Positions 11,984-22,030 of a DNA stretch of 64,000 nt are shown here, in pieces (the first letter of the stretch is position 1; each line of letters starts with the position of its first letter). This stretch comes from Notospermus geniculatus. Lineage: Eukaryota > Nemertea > Pilidiophora > Heteronemertea > Lineidae. The stretch is taken from contig NMRB01001298.1 of the NCBI GenBank assembly GCA_002633025.1, positions 139,116-203,115 of the forward strand, given 5' to 3'. The position numbers were made by a program, and so were the translations under genes. The notes below the pieces were generated by a model. The model made no database searches. It had not been told where the DNA came from and worked only from the letters and a program-made list of their open reading frames with translations.

Positions 11984-12130
11984 TTACGTCACCAACCCTA
12001 CAATAACCGTTGACAATGCATGCGCTTTGTGTTGAAGACGTCCATACCTGGACTTTCCGTTGGTATAGTATTTTTCACACCTGCTTTTTTTCTTATAAGT
12101 ATTTCACTTTCCCCCTTATTGCTTTTCTAG

Positions 12131-12222
12131 GTATCGACCAGGACGATATGATTTTGGTGTGATATTCACGTACACACACTATCACAGTGCAACGTACGAA
12201 GAGCAATGTTGGAGTGGTACTG
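12131..12222 (+). CDS. Candidate upstream exon of the membrane protein gene
   Basis: It is bounded by a TTGCTTTTCTAG acceptor and a GTAAGTG donor. Only one of three frames is open; it encodes about 30 residues (YRPGRYDFGVIFTYTHYH and on, with one cysteine). It ends in phase 1, whereas the next confident exon (12876) needs a phase-2 donor. Either another exon lies between them or this is not an exon of that gene. Confidence 0.35.
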
Positions 12223-12461
12223 GTAAGTGTATTACGTCATCCAAACTTGACACTTCGTCACCACTCTCTAAAATTGGACATCTGGAAGGAAGTTCAGCGG
12301 CACTTCTTTATCTGCTTGTCTTCGGTGTATCTGCAGGAGCATTGCACAAGATTCGAGCCACATTCAGAGGGGGCAAAGTAGGCCTACACTGCGGTTTTCA
12401 CCTTAAAGCAGCGGAGTTTCGAAATAGGCCTAAATGTTATCAGCAGGGCCTTCAGTTATTA

Positions 12462-12591
12462 GGGAGTTTGAGATCAGCGACTTATCACTGATTCTTGTAC
12501 GTATACGGATAGATTTCTGTACAACGTGGACAAATTTTGTGTACATTTCGATCCGTATACGTATAAGAATCCGTGCTGATCTCAAACTCCC
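12462..12591. mobile_element. MITE, GGGAG-ended, with TA target duplication
   Basis: GGGAGTTTGAGATCAGC at the left pairs with GCTGATCTCAAACTCCC at the right, and the inner arms TACGTATACGGAT pair with ATCCGTATACGTA. TA flanks both ends. It has the same terminal word as the element at 11829 but a different interior. Confidence 0.9.
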
Positions 12592-12875
12592 TATTGTCGT
12601 TTGTTAGAGCCTATCCCGAATTGCTGCTCAAAATAAAGCCCGAATCATGCTGACACCACAAAGAAGTCGAAAAGTTCCATTCCTGAGGTTGGCCAAATCA
12701 GTGTTTCTTAGCACTAGCTCCCTTCGTCACCGCATGTAACTGCGTAGTGACGAAGAGAACGAGCGCTGAGCACCACTGATCATTTCCAAAATCTGCGGGC
12801 GTAGGCCTACAGTCATGCAAGTGGTAGTGATGTCAACCTAGCCGTTCGGTCATGATCTACGTCTTTTACCTTCAG

Positions 12876-15137
12876 GATTTTTGCCTTCACCGTGGCAGCG
12901 ATCTGCCTGGTTGGTGGTATAACAGTGGGCGTTATTTGGAGGAAGAAAGAGAACAAGGCGCTGTGTAAGTCAGTTAACACGCAGTCGCAGGACGGATTAC
13001 ATGCGCTGCTATGTGTGAGAGCGTTTCCTCAGGTTCTCTCACAGAAAAAAATCAACTCGAGTGGAGACTCAGATCTCACTACATGTATAAGGACAAAATG
13101 GTTCGAAATACTTTTTGACTCAAAATGAAACGGAAAATATTTCGGCCCGAGACAATGACATATCAATCTGAGTTGAGTGATCTCAGAATGAGACTGTCAG
13201 GATCTCGGCTAAAAATATTTTCTCTCAGATCGAGACTGTCAGTCAGTCATGTCAGTAGGCTATCTCAACCCGAAATATTTTCTCTCGTAACGAGATGTCA
13301 GTCTCTTGGCCCGAAATATTTTCCGTTTCATTTTGAGACAAAAGGTATTTCGAACCATTTTGTTCCCATAGTGAGACTTTGAGTCTCCACTCGAGTTGAT
13401 TTCTGTTTTCTGTGCTGTCCAAGTGCGACTCAACCGTAGAAAACTATGGGCAGTCATTGGTCTCACTGAATCCCGCGTAAAGCCTAGCGTACATCGGCCG
13501 AACCGAACAATCGCTATCGATGTACCCGGTTCCGCTACAACAGGTCATTGCGGCAACAAGTGGCACAGTCCAGTAGAACATTGTGTGCCCGGAGTGGAGG
13601 GCGGTAGAGCGAGATGTCACCCCGAGAAAGCCATGTTGCCCGAGGCGCCATCCGAGGGCAACATCATTGCTTTCGAGGGGCACCATTATTTTTCATATCG
13701 TACCGAAAGTCATCAGAGAAGTTTTCAACAATGATTTGCCCATTGCCAGCAAACTTGAACGAGAAAACTCAGGTTGAGCAGCGCCTTCATTTGTCCTCGC
13801 GGTTATTGAGTGGGTTGAGAGAATGATGACAAGAAAAAAAATCGAACATATTGCACGAGGCTGTACATGTAGTTTTCCGGTGCGAAGCAGTCAAACTCAA
13901 ATCCACCCCGGCAAATCAGTATCCTGGGCGCCGAGTCTTCGGCGTGGCAAGTGCAGATTCCGAGTCCCGGTATTACTGAATCCCGCGCGAAAAGAGACGA
14001 CAGCGATGAGAATGCTACCTCTCCTGCTTCATCAGCATGGTAAGATTACTTGATCACACTTGCATTCGGATCTCAATATGCGTAGCAAATTATGCTAGCA
14101 TTGATTAAGAAATCGGTTGCTCTTGACAGCGTCACGAAGTAGGCCTACTGACAGCCGTCTGGCTGGCCGTGGCGATCAGATGCTTATATTTACAATATTC
14201 GCAAATACATTCAAAATAAGCAACTGATTACGGCAGGTTATTCACTCTAGATCCGAATGCACTGCAAAAATCTCACACTTACTGTGGCATTTGGGAGCTT
14301 GAACATCTTTTTCTGGCCCTTCCTCGGGCGAGGACGCCATTTTGCGCGGGATTCAGGAAGACACGGACTCAGAATCAGCACTTGCCACGCCGAAGACTCG
14401 GCGCTCAGGATACTGATTCGCCGGGGTGAAATCATCTTCTTTCAAATGGTAAATTTTCTTTCATTGCAGTTTTGGCCCTACAAACACACATGCGTCAAGA
14501 ATTGCTAGCCCATTCGCAGAATGCAAGCGCCCGTTCATCCGTTATCAATGTAGTGGGATTATTGCCGGTTGAGGAACAGAGCGAACGAAGCCTGAGTGCC
14601 CGCCCATCTATCGCATCAAGCTGTCAGTCACTGCCCAGCATCAGCAGCAAGGAAGGACTGGTCCTGGCAAATAACAATGAGGTCATGATGTCCGCAGTTT
14701 TGGAATTCGAGCCGTCCAATGAGTCCAGCGTTCGTGGATTGTCGTGTGCAGTCGGAACGGACCGGTTTACGCCAGAGTCTGATTATGCCTCCAGTGAGGC
14801 AGCAGCAAGCCCAACTATAGACTTACGAACCAGTGAAAGTTCCCTTCCACAGACTGGAGAAACTGATTTTGAAAATAACAATGCAAACACGGGCAAAGAC
14901 ATCGCCAAGCGGGGTGTTTGGAAACTAGGCCGTACAACGGCACCGGCAACTGACGGGAGCACGGTCCGGTACGAAAGAATCGAGAAGGACGAGTATGACG
15001 GGTCGACGCCGGTGGTCATCGGATCCGAAGAGGCACAGGGTTCGGAAATCGAGGCAGAGTACCCGACGCCAGTCCCTGTCAAATCATCATCATCATCGGA
15101 GAAGAAGGAGCCATACTCGTTATCAACGAAGTTGTAG
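12876..15137 (+). CDS. Single-pass membrane protein with ITIM-like tail (3' exons)
   Basis: Two exons are supported: 12876-12964 and 14470-15137. The first follows a TTTTACCTTCAG acceptor and encodes a hydrophobic helix (IFAFTVAAICLVGG, then ITVGVIW) ended by a basic stop-transfer RKKENK. The donor GTAAGT leaves phase 1. The second exon follows TTTCATTGCAG, restores the frame, and encodes a 221-residue Ser/Glu-rich tail ending at TAG (15135-15137). This layout is typical of a type I receptor or adhesion protein with the extracellular part upstream. Within the tail, VRYERI (14964-14981) matches the ITIM consensus (I/V/L/S)xYxx(I/V/L), and a second tyrosine follows in KDEYDGS. I do not recognise the family. 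The extracellular exons probably lie upstream or in the gap. The intron contains two foldback elements. Confidence 0.65.
13046..13410. repeat. Large imperfect palindrome in the intron (about 365 bp)
   Basis: AATCAACTCGAGTGGAGACT near the left pairs with AGTCTCCACTCGAGTTGATT near the right. CAAAATGGTTCGAAATAC pairs with GTATTTCGAACCATTTTG, and AAATATTTCGG with its complement. It is a MITE-like foldback with no coding capacity. Confidence 0.9.
13898..14432. repeat. Inverted repeat with about 95-bp arms in the intron
   Basis: The arms are 13898-13992 and 14337-14432: GTATCCTGGGCGCCGAGTCT is matched in reverse by AGACTCGGCGCTCAGGATAC. The loop of about 345 bp holds no clear ORF. The right arm ends about 40 bp before the acceptor of the tail exon, so the element could influence splicing. 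Confidence 0.85.
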
Positions 15138-15715
15138 ACATTTTGCTCGTCAAAGAGCACCAAAATCGCAGTTGTAAGGTCAGAGACGCTGAAAGGGTAA
15201 ATGTCGTCCTGGGTATATACAAAGATTACCCAGGATCTCAATCTTCACAAAAACAATACCCTGGGTGTAGTTTCGGTAGCCGAACATCACCCAGCATCGT
15301 CGAATGACACCTGGATTCGTGGTTATCTCGCCCGTGCGCACGTGACCGCCTGAGGAATGTCATGAACAGCTACACTCAACAAGTACCGCGGCGCGAGACC
15401 GCGAGATTCCACGAGATTTTTGAATAGGACTCGTTCGTAGGCACTGATTGCGGGTGCTGGGTGATGTTCAGCTACCGAAACTACACCCAGGGTATTGTTT
15501 TCGTGAAGATTGAGATCCTGGGTAATCTTTGTATATACCCAGGACGACATTTACCCTTTCAGCGTCAGAGACATCTGGCATCGCGGGGTGCAGCTTCTCC
15601 TGTTGGTGATGGTCGGCATTGCTGACCACGGAAAAGGCTCTTTTGATACCTTTGGATCGAAGTCTTGACACTGACGCTTTTGATGGCATCACGGTCGTGA
15701 ATCCATTTGAAGCCT
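15138..15715 (-). repeat. Dispersed repeat split by a MITE (paralogue at 21908-22030)
   Basis: Reverse-strand sequence from about 15690 to 15563, continued at 15187-15160 after the inserted MITE, aligns with plus-strand 21908-22030. Shared words include GACCATCACC, ACAGGAGAAG and CTTACAACTGCGA. On the minus strand, removing the MITE gives a continuous frame of about 60 codons, but the paralogue is not clearly coding. It overlaps the 3' UTR of the plus-strand gene. Confidence 0.7.
15188..15563. mobile_element. MITE with about 120-bp TIRs and a 9-bp target duplication
   Basis: The ends are GCTGAAAGGGTAAATGTCGT and ACGACATTTACCCTTTCAGC. The arms pair for about 110-120 bp with few mismatches. 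The 9-mer GTCAGAGAC directly abuts both ends (15179-15187 and 15564-15572). Long TIRs with a 9-bp duplication fit Mutator-like (MULE) non-autonomous elements, though Merlin (8-9 bp) is an alternative. The target sequence has an uninterrupted paralogue at 21908-22030. Confidence 0.92.
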
Positions 15716-15880
15716 CTGTTAACCGGCGTTTTCCTATTCCGTATACTTCTATGTAATAGGGGCCTTCATAGAAGTATACGGTATACGAAAACGCCGGTTA
15801 ACAATGGCTTCAACGTGAAGCCATTGTTCACCGCCGTTTTCGTATACCGTAGGCCTACACTTCTATGTAATTGGGGCCTA
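15715..15880. repeat. Nested foldback with GTATAC arms
   Basis: GTTAACCGGCGTTTTC at 15718 pairs with GAAAACGCCGGTTAAC at 15787-15802, and CCGTATACTTCTATG lies inside its own complement. A second partial copy (GCCGTTTTCGTATACCGT, then ACTTCTATGTAATTGGGGCC) continues to about 15880. It forms the last codons and the stop of the candidate BOK terminal exon. Confidence 0.85.
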
Positions 15881-15953
15881 ACGTCACTGTATAAACGTCA
15901 GCAGATGAAAAGATGCGAAATTCCTGAGTGTGCTTTAGAATTTCGAGCAAAAT
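15855..15953 (-). CDS. Candidate BOK-like terminal exon without anchor
   Basis: The acceptor TTTTTTTGGTTGCAG precedes 32 codons starting ILLEILKHTQEFR, in phase with exon 3. GGW followed by ILLEIL is acceptable for BH2 continuity. The last dozen codons and the TAG fall in foldback sequence, so a transposable element may have replaced the original C-terminus. An alternative is that the true last exon lies elsewhere and this acceptor is cryptic. Confidence 0.5.
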   Translation of the reverse strand: MLLEILKHTQEFRIFSSADVYTVTLGPNYIEV

Positions 15954-18900
15954 CTGCAACCAAAAAAAGATACATTCATGTACACATGTACATGTATATG
16001 CAAACGATAGTGACGTCACACCTACCCAACCTCCTTGGTTGGCTATCCAGTCAGCAATGTTCTTTCCGACGAAATTACCAAACGTATCGACGATTTTATT
16101 GACAAATTCTGGATGTCCTTGTTGAACACAGTCCACAGAAAAAGCACCAGCGACGGCAAAGAGACTGACTATCTTTCCCCAAGTTGCTTCCCCTCTGAAT
16201 GTGTATTCCGCAATTTGCATGAAGGTCCTTCTCACTATGTCCTCCGTGCTCATTGTAATGTTCAACTGGCGGGATACGCCTTTGTATAAGTCTGGGTAGG
16301 CCTTTTCGAGTTCTAAACCAACCATTTGGATTTGTTCCGAAACCTGAAAGTGGTAGTGGTAGTGGTAGTGGTAGTGGTGGGTCATCTGTTGACTTCACGA
16401 TCATGAACATCGCATATCTGTCGTCACACAGGCAGTGCGTTTTCAACGGTGAATGCTTCTTCGATCTTATCGACATGCACTACTTGGGCCGTATGCATCA
16501 GCGAATATTATCTTGAACTCAGGTTGAGCTACAGCTTTTCAATTGTTCAGGTTTGCCAGGTTTGAAAGGTTGTGGCTCAACCTGAGTTCAAGATAATCGT
16601 CGTTGGTGGACTCACTTGAGTTGGTTCAGGAGGGACAAGGATTTTCTTGTTGTTGGTGAGACCCTGCCGCTTTAGTCGATTGTACACGTAGTCTCGGCAA
16701 AGATCTTTGCTTTGCTCCATGATCTCCTCATGCGTTGGGATGTCGATGCCGGACAGATTCAGACCTGGAATGATAGGTAACAACAAGAAAATAAATTAAA
16801 GTCCCTGTTGGAAAATTTGGCAACAAGAATGAAAGGTTCATTCGAATTCTTTCGAAGGCCCTGAAGACAAAAGCTAAAAACTGAAATTGTGATTAGTAAA
16901 ACTGTTACAAAGCCTCAAGTTTATTTTCGTAAAAGAATAGTAAAGATCTGGCACCTCTTCATCTATACATTGAATTGAAGATCCGAACGATAAAAATGAT
17001 ATGAAATATCCATGACGATATTGAAAGATGCAGTGACAATCAAGCTCTGGTGCCTTGTGGTAACGTCTGCCGAGGTTTCCAAGGATTGGATCCCAGGTGA
17101 TACGAACCTCTTCGTTTCATTTCACCCTTCGCCTGTTTTGGCCTCACAACCTTTGTATAAGTCTGGGTAGGCCTTTTCGAGTTCTAAACCAACCATTTGG
17201 ATTTGTTCCGAAACCTGAAAGTGGTAGTGGTAGTGGTAGTGGTAGTGGTAGTCCTTGGAATCTGTTGACTTCACGATCATGAACATCGCATATCTGTCGT
17301 CACACAGGCAGTGCGTTATCAACGGTGAATGTTTCTTCGATCTTATCGACATGCACTACTTGGGCCGTATGCATCAGCGAAGATTATCTTGAACTCAGGT
17401 TGAGCTACAGCTTTTCAATTGTTCAGGTTTGCCAGGTTTGAAAGGTTGTGGCTCAACCTGAGTTCAAGATAATCGTCGTTGGTGGACTCACCTGAGTTGG
17501 TTCAGGAGGGGCAAGGATTTTCTTGTTGTTGGTGAGACCCTGCCGCTTTAGTCGATTGTATACGTAGTCTCGGCAAAGATCTTTGCTTTGCTCCATGATC
17601 TCCTCATGCGTTGGGATGTCGATACCGGACAGGTTCAGACCTGCAACGAAAGGAAACAACAAGAAAATAAAAGTCCCTGTTGGAAAATTTGGTAGTAAGA
17701 AGGAAAGGTTCATTCCAATTCTTTCGATGGCCCTGAAGACAAAAGCTAAAATCTGAAATTGTGATTAGTAAAACTGTTACAAAGCCTCAAGTATGAGTGA
17801 CGACGTTTATTTTCGTAAAAGAATAGCAAAGATCTGGCACCTCTTCATCTATACATTGAATTGAAGATCCGAAAAAAAATGATATGAAATATCCATGACG
17901 ATATTGAAAGATGCAGTGACAATCAAGCTCTGGTGCCTCGTGGTAACGTCTGCCGAGGTTTCCAAGGATTGAGGCCCAGGTGATACGAACCTCTTCGTTT
18001 CATTTCACCCTTCGCCTGTTTTGGCCTCACACTTCGTAAAGCACACTCGTATTTTCCAAGTGCATGTATATGAAAATCTCTGTTACAGACTACATTTAAA
18101 ACACGAATTACTTGTAAACGGTAAAGCTGGTCCGCAACTAGTAAGCATGTCCCAGATGGAAACTACTGAGCAACTGGTCAGCAACTGAAGTATGTCCCCA
18201 GGTCGTAACTAATAAGCAACTGGTGGTAAGCATGTCCCAGCTCGAAACTACATGTAGTAACTTGTTAGCAACTGGTAAGTATCCCAGGTCAAAACTATAG
18301 TAAGAAACTGGTTAGCAACTGGTGGTAAGCATGTCCCAGCTCGAAACTAGTACATGCAGTAACTAGTTATAGCAACTGGTAAGTATATCCCAGGCATGCC
18401 AGGTCGAAACTAGTAAGCAACTGGCCAGCAACTAGTAAGCATGTCCCATATGCGAAAATTATAATTGTGGAAATGTTATGTACGATATTCCTGCAAACCC
18501 AAAACAAATACCGAGTTCAAACACGATCACCATTCTCTCCTCAGAACTAGGCTAGGTTTCACAAATGTTTGTGACAGGATATGATAATTAATAAGTCATG
18601 TTTGTGACAGGATATGATAATTAATAAGTCATGTAATCTCAAACTCGCACCATACAGTTTACACAGAACCGACCCGCTTGCATAAAAAGTTTATAGACGA
18701 ATAGAAGTCAATGCATTATCCAAAACATGTTTACACGCCTAATTTAAGTGAGGGGTGAACAACACGTCCCATGAGGTTCCTGTTACAAAATGTGCTTCGG
18801 GGGGGGGGGGGGCTCAGAATGCTCACCTGATCGGGGGTAGCCTTTACTCCTTCGTAAGAACATCATTTTGCACCAACTTTTGTAGGCCATGAGTCTTTTC

Positions 18901-20271
18901 TAGAGTTTCAGATTGTAAAGTTCCACTTGAAAAAGACCCCGGTTGGGGTCGAAAATTCGTGAATTCTGGAGATCGATTTCTTGCTTATTATCATTTTGTG
19001 TGTCAATTTTGTGCTATTCTGCTGTATCCATGATACCATGAGTATCACTATCACCCACTCTGCTAGGAATTCCTTCTACTGCATAAAGTTGACGGTAATC
19101 ATGCCCCTTAAACACACCGGATACATTGAAAGTTGACCGACGCCCACATCCAGCGGTACCTCGTCATCTGATGCATTGGTTGTGCAGCAGATATTACTTT
19201 ACAACAAGGGTTTACCCCGCTGAGAATATCAATAAGATTATATCATCGGTGACCCTTGTCAACGACCATGGCAACAACATTGTCATTTGAAACAATAGAG
19301 CGTCCATCAACATTCACACATTAACACTTTTTGTCGAATACAGTGAGTTGAAGTAGGCTACATCGCATACCCTGTTCCTTGGAGTGAGAGTACATGTACA
19401 CGTACCTAATTAAAGATGGCGGCCTAGGTAATGGGGAGTTTTCGCAAAGCCCCCAAAACGCCAACGCGAACACCAACCTATTGTTCGATGCCACGATTGG
19501 CAGCACCGAACAAAAGGATAGACGTTCGCATTGGCGTTTATGGGGCTTCGCGAAAACTCTGTAAGGCCAAAAAAATATTGTCTGTTTCTTGTCCAGCAAC
19601 TCAGCGAAAATTGATGCGGGCATGCGAATTTTCAAATAATTTTTTTCCGTTTTCTTAATGGATGGGGGGAAATACCACCAGCAAACTATCTCTCTACATG
19701 TTTAAAGCACAGATTTCATAAATCACATGCCGGAATTCAGATATGAGACCAGGGGTTTGTAAGCGTCAACCCAGAGCCCAGGAGCGCACAAACCCCTGGG
19801 TACGAGGTTGGTAATGGGGAGTTTTCGCAAAGCCCCCAAAACGCCAACGCGAACACCAACCTATTGTTCGATGCCACGATTGGCAGCACCGAACAAAAGG
19901 ATAGACGTTCGCGTTGGCGTTTATGGGGCTTCGCGAAAACTCTGTAATGTGGGCCTACCTACGGACGCGAATTTGTTCGAGGGACATTGGTTGACGGTCG
20001 ACTAGAAAGTGCCTTATTCTGAGGGATACTCACCCGTTGAAATATTCCTTGATACCTTATTCGAATATCTTTGAAACTGGCCAACATATTTCTTGGCTTC
20101 CTCTAGGTACCGTTCAGATTCCGTCTGAATCAGGTCTCGGACCTTTTCCACGCTTTCCTTTGGGTCCAACCTCAGATTGAAGTTCGAGTCCTTCAAGTTG
20201 AAGGTGTCCGCACCTTCCTCCTCGAATATTGAGTCTGAGGAGTCCGATCGGTTGTCCGCGTCGAGTTCCAT
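15855..20271 (-). CDS. BOK-like: BOK-like Bcl-2 family apoptosis regulator
   Basis: The spliced model is exon 1 20271-20034, exon 2 17640-17492, exon 3 16343-16026 and exon 4 15953-15855. Phases match at every junction (1, 0, 0), giving 267 residues. In BOK-type proteins, pro-apoptotic pore formers at mitochondrial and ER membranes, the order is BH4, BH3, BH1, BH2, then a C-terminal anchor. Here residues 94-115 (IMEQSKDLCRDYV, then YNRLKRQGL) match the BOK BH4 helix. Residues 133-149 align with the BOK BH3. Residues 176-205 (TWGKIVSLFAVAG core) match BH1, and 228-235 (WIANQGGW) match BH2. Oddities: the usual Gly-Asp of BH3 is Gly-Leu (138-139); exon 1 adds a 79-residue acidic and coiled-coil-like extension; exon 4 encodes 32 residues with no hydrophobic anchor and ends inside a foldback repeat. 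Exon 2 and the start of exon 3 are duplicated. Human BOK is 212 residues. Confidence 0.88.
16272..17150 (-). repeat. Tandem duplication unit, left copy (BOK-like exons 2L and 3L start)
   Basis: The unit of about 880 bp runs from the TTTGTATAAGTCTGGG block inside exon 3 to GTTTTGGCCTCACA and is repeated at 17151-18030. It contains exon 2L (16764-16616) and the first 70 bp or so of exon 3. Exon 2L differs from 2R by one residue (V for A) and by a CAA|GTGAGT donor in place of CAG|GTGAGT. Confidence 0.92.
16505..16600. repeat. Foldback in the BOK-like intron (copy at 17382-17472)
   Basis: TTATCTTGAACTCAGGTTGA pairs perfectly with TCAACCTGAGTTCAAGATAA. It ends about 15 bp from the exon 2 donor, and it is carried in both duplication units. 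Confidence 0.9.
17151..18030 (-). repeat. Tandem duplication unit, right copy (exon 2R, truncated exon 3R)
   Basis: It contains exon 2R (17640-17492, good donor) and a truncated exon 3R (17214-17151). Exon 3R keeps 21 codons of BH3-region sequence and then runs into GTTGTG, a possible weak donor. Exon 3R would end in phase 1, which is exactly the phase exon 2L accepts. No N is present at the junction. Confidence 0.92.
18125..18440. repeat. Minisatellite, AACTGGTAAGCATGTCCCAG units
   Basis: Imperfect units of about 30-60 bp are built from GTAAGCATGTCCCAG, TCGAAACTA and AGCAACTGG. It is flanked on the right by an exact direct repeat of TTTGTGACAGGATATGATAA (18567 and 18599). Confidence 0.85.
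18885..19030. repeat. Half of a palindromic repeat (full copy at 27628-27815)
   Basis: AAAAAGACCCCGGTTGGGGT followed by CGAAAATTCGTGAATTCTGG and a tail ending TTTTGTGCTATTCTG recurs at 27720-27815. There the same sequence is also present in reverse orientation, forming a full palindrome. Confidence 0.8.
19435..19563. mobile_element. MITE, GGGAGTTTTCGC family copy 1
   Basis: GAGTTTTCGCAAAGCCCC at the left pairs with GGGGCTTCGCGAAAACTC at the right, with inner AACGCCAACGCGAAC pairing. Copy 2 (19814-19949) is nearly identical. Copy 3 is at 39246-39381 in a receptor intron. The terminal GGGAG word is shared with the elements at 11829 and 12462. Confidence 0.9.
19814..19949. mobile_element. MITE, GGGAGTTTTCGC family copy 2
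   Basis: It is nearly identical to the copy about 380 bp upstream across the whole element, so the two probably arose by a recent local duplication or transposition. Confidence 0.9.
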
Positions 20272-21907
20272 AGTGCGATGTTCACAACGTGTGATCAAGT
20301 CACGGCGCCAATTCAGTCTACCTCAACATCAAGAAACGTGCAGGGGACTTTTCTCTGCAAGCTGTCAAAACTCCACAAGGTCACGGAGAATTGTTGATAG
20401 TTTCCTAGTGAGTACGAAATTCCTTTTTGAATGAACGGAAACGGATGTCTTGCCTCTACCAACAAGAAAAACATGAAGTGACGTCACAACGGATCATGCT
20501 GATGGGCCACTAGACTGTGACCCGTCCTTTCCCGTCACATGACCTACCGGGAACTCCTTATGAGCGTACGAGCGTGTAAAGCCAGTGACCAGACTGGCGC
20601 GTACGCGACGCATCGTGCAGGCGTTTCGCCAATCAGATTCTTCAGTAGATATAGATGTTTCGGTCCGTGTTATAATAATACCACCTCGCTGATTAGTTGA
20701 ACGCTTTCCCGACGCATTGCTTACGCGCCAGTCTGTTACCGCTTTAAGAGTTGGTTGCGCGAGACTAAGAGCAACCACTGACAAAAACATATTCACATGA
20801 TGAGCACCCAAACGCCGTATTATTTGGTGAGCATGAGAGGCAATCAAGAACTGAAGAAGAGGAGGTACTTCTCAGTGGTGGAGAATGGACACGACGATCG
20901 CCGAGCCAAATGAATGCTTCCGTGCATGCAGAAGAGAGAGAAGACGCAGAAGAAACGACGGGGATACAAAAGGTTCTAAAAGGGTTCTTGCTGTCACTGT
21001 GGGAGAACCCTAGTTTTCTATATAGAACCCTAGGTCCATAAAGAACCCTTAAAGGTTCCATTGGAACCATCGGATACTAAAAGATGGCAAAAGTATTTCG
21101 CAAACAAAGAGAGGCCTGGCATGCCTGGAATTGATATTTCACGACCGGAGGAAAGGATTTCCACAAATGACATTGGCACTGTCGAGAGACAGACATGACA
21201 GAAGCACGTGGAGTCCGATTGCAGAATAGGAAATCGATGTATGCTCAGCTTGCTTACATGTATATGAAAACATTCGCACACGTTTTGAGGCCTACATGTA
21301 CGATTGCCTTTGGTCGCTCAGTCATCCAGTGTAATCCTTAAACGATTCGGTAATAGGCCCACTACATTTGGCCTGAGGGAAGGGATGAATATGAAATCGA
21401 CGAATGGAACTGGCTACCAACAGTGGCTGCGAATTTCCATGAGATAGGCCCAGTTGTGGAACAGCGAACACTACAGGTGTATCCGCCAAGAAATGTATAC
21501 ATGTACAAGAGGATCCTGCCAGGCCCGCTAGAATTGCAGAGATGTTGTGGTTGAAATTAACACCATGGCAAAGCTTACATGGCTTAGTGTACGTCATGTG
21601 CAGGCACTGCTTTTCCGGAACAACAAGGCCTAGAAACAAAGCTCCTGAACAGCTGTGTGTAGTAGACGTAGGACTGTACACCTGTTGATGAGCAAACTGT
21701 TGCCAATGATGTCATGGTAACATGGTGATTGCAGTATGCCTCGCTCAGAGATCTTCCAATGTAACGATGACAACGTTGTGGTTGACATTCGAGGAAGCCT
21801 TTACCAACTTGACTAGGCCTACACCAAAATTGCAGTTTTACACTCACAGCAGAGACCTGGCTTTGCCACCGAGATTCAACATTACCATAATCCATTTACC
21901 GTGTCGG

Positions 21908-22030
21908 GACTTTGATTCAAAGATATCAACAAAAACCTGCTGTGGGCAGCAATGTCGACCATCACCGACAGGAGAAGATGGACCCCAGCAATGCCAGACC
22001 TCTTTGACCTTACAACTGCGACTTTGGTGT
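21908..22030 (+). repeat. Paralogue of the MITE target at 15138-15715 (empty site)
   Basis: It matches reverse-strand 15690-15160 with the MITE absent. The 9-mer target occurs once, as CTCTTTGAC against GTCTCTGAC, at about 22000-22008. Confidence 0.8.

Larger units (their letters stand above)
18031..20033. other. BOK-like intron 1, repeats only
   Basis: It holds a minisatellite (18125-18440), a poly-G run (18800-18813), a palindromic repeat copy (18885-19030), and two copies of a GGGAGTTTTCGC-ended MITE (19435-19563 and 19814-19949). No additional exon is supported. Confidence 0.7.

Noticed and set aside
14783-15241. Minus-strand frame of 152 codons
   Set aside because: It is antisense to the tail exon of the plus-strand membrane protein and runs into a MITE. 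The plus strand has a phase-consistent exon with a stop.
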